Made by a program: the position numbers and the translations under genes. Of a stretch of DNA of 64,000 nt, positions 62,086 through 64,000 are shown piece by piece. The DNA comes from Pseudomonas triticicola. GTDB taxonomy: Bacteria; Pseudomonadota; Gammaproteobacteria; Pseudomonadales; Pseudomonadaceae. The stretch's first letter is position 1. Every line of letters starts with the position of its first letter. The notes beneath the pieces are model-generated. The model did no database searches, had not been told where the DNA came from, and saw only the letters and a program-made list of their open reading frames with translations. Where the stretch lies: assembly GCF_019145375.1 (NCBI RefSeq), contig NZ_JAHSTX010000002.1:624001-688000 (forward strand). Reading direction: 5' to 3'.

Positions 62086-64000
62086 ATGCAGTCGATGACT
62101 TTAGCCAGTCCCTTCGAGTTTTCCGGTAAGGCCGGAACGCTGGAAAGCCTTGCCCCGTTTCTGAAAACCGGCCGGGTGCTGCCATTGCACCGGTTCACTG
62201 TTGCCAATTGGCGCAACAAGCCGCAGGCGATTCTGGATTACTGCGCTCGGCGCTTTGCCGATCAGCCGATGATCGTGCGGTCGAGCAGTCTCACCGAAGA
62301 CCAGGACGGCACGTCTGGCGCCGGCATGTATGACTCGATTGGCAACGTGCGTGGGGTAGCGGCGCTGAAGCAGGCCATTGAACAGGTGATTGCTTCCTAC
62401 GGAGAGGCCCGGGACTTCGACGAAGTGCTGATTCAGAGCATGGCCACCGGCGTGCTGGCCTCCGGGGTAGCGATGACGCGTGATCCGGAAACCGGCCTGC
62501 CGTATTACGTCGTCGATTATGTTCCCGGCGAGGGCACTGACGGCGTCACGGCCGGGACCGGCACCGTGCATTCGTTTGTCGCCATCAAGTCGCAATGTGG
62601 CGTAGAACCTGCGGCACTCAAAGGTTTGTTTGCATTGCTCGCTGAAGTCGAGGAACTGACCGAGCGCGATGCGCTGGACATCGAATTTGCCATCACTGCC
62701 GAGGGACCGTTGTTGTTCCAGGTGCGCCCGATGACCGGCGCCGGTGTTGAAAATATCGACACCCAAGCCGATTCAGCCTTGCGTGCGGTGCTCGACAGCG
62801 AAGTGGTGTTGCTTGAAGGCCTGGCGCGCAAGACTCGTCAGCCCGAGCTTGGCTTGAATGCCTTTCTGGGCTTGATGCCGGACTGGAATCCGGCCGAGAT
62901 GATCGGTGTCAAACCAAGGCCGCTGGCCTATTCGCTGTACAAGGAATTGATCACCGATGTGAACTGGGCTTCGGCGCGGTTCCGTTATGGCTACCGTGAC
63001 ATGCGCAACAAACCGCTGATGTATCAGTTCAGCGGCTCACCGTACATTTGCATTCCCTACAGCGTCGAGTCGTTCATTCCGGCGACGTTGCCGCTGTCGA
63101 TCGTCAACTCGGTGGTCAGCCACTGCTCTGAACACCTGGCAGCCCATCAGTCGCTGCATGACAAGATCGAGTTTTCCATCATCCCCACATGCTTTACCCC
63201 GCAACTGGCAGCGACACCGATCGAATCGATACCAGCGTTCAAGGGTTTGAACGCCACGCAGTGCGAGCTCTATCTGGGGGAATTGAGAAACGTCACCGAA
63301 CACATTATCAGCGCCGACGGTCCGTTTTTCTCGGACCTGACCCGACTGCCGCGCATCGAGCAGAAAGCCGAACGGCTCGATCGCTACCATGAAAATGACG
63401 ATCCGCTCCAGCGCCTGCGCCACGCGCTGGCGGACGCCAAGGTTGTCGGCGAAGTGTTTTCCGGCGTCGCGCGGGCGGCCTTCGTTGCCACCGCAGTGAT
63501 CAAATCACTGGAAACCCAGCAGCGAATCCCGACGGGTTTCACCGACTGGATGATTGGCGGGGTAAACACCGTCGGCCGCAAGATGGCCGATGATTTCCGC
63601 ATCCTTCACAAAGAAGCGTTCCTGCGTCTGCACGGCCATGTACGGCCAGGCACCTACGATGTGCGCGTGGCCCGCTACGACGAAAGCCCTGACGCTTATT
63701 TCGACTGGAACACCCCGTTGCAACGCGCTCACCGTGATGATGGGCCAAGGGTGATCAGCCGGGACATCCGTCAAGCCGTGCAACAGGCGTTCGACGAGTG
63801 CCAGTTCCGTGTGTCGGCGGAGCAGTTCTTCAAGTTTCTCGACGCTGCTGTCGCGGCCCGGGAAAAGGTCAAATACCTCTACGGAGCATTCGTCTCGCAG
63901 GCACTCAAGGCGCTGGCCGGGTGGGGTCAACAGCATCAACTGAGCCTTGATGAACTGAGTTTCGCCAAGCTGAGCGATTTCATCGGCAATCCGGAAGAGA
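62086..64000 (+). CDS. PEP-synthase/pyruvate phosphate dikinase-like ATP-binding enzyme, 3' end cut
   Basis: 638 codons visible, open to the window edge. The ATP-binding domain (about 1-220) has VRSSSLTED at residues 64-72 and DIEFAITAEGPLLFQVRP near 210. The following region contains PDWNPAEMIGVKPRPLAYSLY and a GYRDMRNKPLMYQFSGSPY stretch. This layout recalls PEP-synthase-like phosphotransferases (including rifampin phosphotransferase relatives) that need a C-terminal His domain, which is not visible here. Start ATG 62086 has GGAAG 5 nt upstream. Confidence 0.78.
   Translation, partial: MQSMTLASPFEFSGKAGTLESLAPFLKTGRVLPLHRFTVANWRNKPQAILDYCARRFADQPMIVRSSSLTEDQDGTSGAGMYDSIGNVRGVAALKQAIEQVIASYGEARDFDEVLIQSMATGVLASGVAMTRDPETGLPYYVVDYVPGEGTDGVTAGTGTVHSFVAIKSQCGVEPAALKGLFALLAEVEELTERDALDIEFAITAEGPLLFQVRPMTGAGVENIDTQADSALRAVLDSEVVLLEGLARKTRQPELGLNAFLGLMPDWNPAEMIGVKPRPLAYSLYKELITDVNWASARFRYGYRDMRNKPLMYQFSGSPYICIPYSVESFIPATLPLSIVNSVVSHCSEHLAAHQSLHDKIEFSIIPTCFTPQLAATPIESIPAFKGLNATQCELYLGELRNVTEHIISADGPFFSDLTRLPRIEQKAERLDRYHENDDPLQRLRHALADAKVVGEVFSGVARAAFVATAVIKSLETQQRIPTGFTDWMIGGVNTVGRKMADDFRILHKEAFLRLHGHVRPGTYDVRVARYDESPDAYFDWNTPLQRAHRDDGPRVISRDIRQAVQQAFDECQFRVSAEQFFKFLDAAVAAREKVKYLYGAFVSQALKALAGWGQQHQLSLDELSFAKLSDFIGNPEE

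Noticed and set aside
46078..64000. Cluster as the leudiazen/mangotoxin (mgo) or fragin (ham) locus
   Set aside because: The AurF-like gene recalls these, but there is no NRPS or polyketide-cyclase-like gene and the other genes do not match.

Overview
The window looks like the chromosome of a Pseudomonas of the P. fluorescens group. The reasons are the gene order of the division and cell-wall (dcw) cluster, the OprD-type porin, the fhpR/norR-hmp pair, a cyoABCDE operon, several REP-like palindrome families typical of fluorescent pseudomonads, and high-GC codon use. No plasmid, phage or CRISPR signal was seen.

Layout. (1) 0-3.5 kb: the 5' end of yraN and lpoA on the minus strand, diverging from rsmI, followed by the RNase P RNA gene. 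(2) 3.8-21.8 kb: an intact dcw cluster in the order mraZ-rsmH-ftsL-ftsI-murE-murF-mraY-murD-ftsW-murG-murC-ddlB-ftsQ-ftsA-ftsZ-lpxC. Most genes overlap or nearly touch. A sigma-70-like promoter and three 10-bp-phased MraZ boxes precede it, and a terminator follows lpxC. (3) 21.8-40.4 kb: mixed chromosomal functions. These are a membrane diguanylate cyclase, an OprD-like porin, an RND efflux operon with its own two-component system, an HTH-nucleotidyltransferase/HEPN pair, a YkgJ-type protein, a GNAT-cheV pair, norR-hmp with three NorR-type sites, and dsbB. (4) 40.4-46.0 kb: the cytochrome bo3 oxidase operon cyoABCDE.

(5) 46.1-64.0 kb (runs off the window): an accessory region that looks like an uncharacterised small-molecule pathway without any NRPS or PKS. 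A MocR-type regulator diverges from MFS exporter, ATP-grasp ligase, RidA and cupin genes. After a terminator comes a tight run of GST, KamA-like radical SAM enzyme, IlvE-like aminotransferase, Fe/2-oxoglutarate dioxygenase, AurF-like diiron N-oxygenase and metallo-beta-lactamase-fold hydrolase. A second MocR regulator converges on that run. A second set follows: MFS transporter, CDP-alcohol phosphatidyltransferase, second ATP-grasp enzyme, and a PEP-synthase-like ATP-binding enzyme that is cut by the window end.

My inference is that the first set turns an amino acid into an N-oxygenated and possibly beta-amino product joined through an amide bond and exported. The second set may attach a phospho-alcohol or nucleotide-activated group, or may be an independent locus. 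The product is unknown to me, and this is the region most worth following up.
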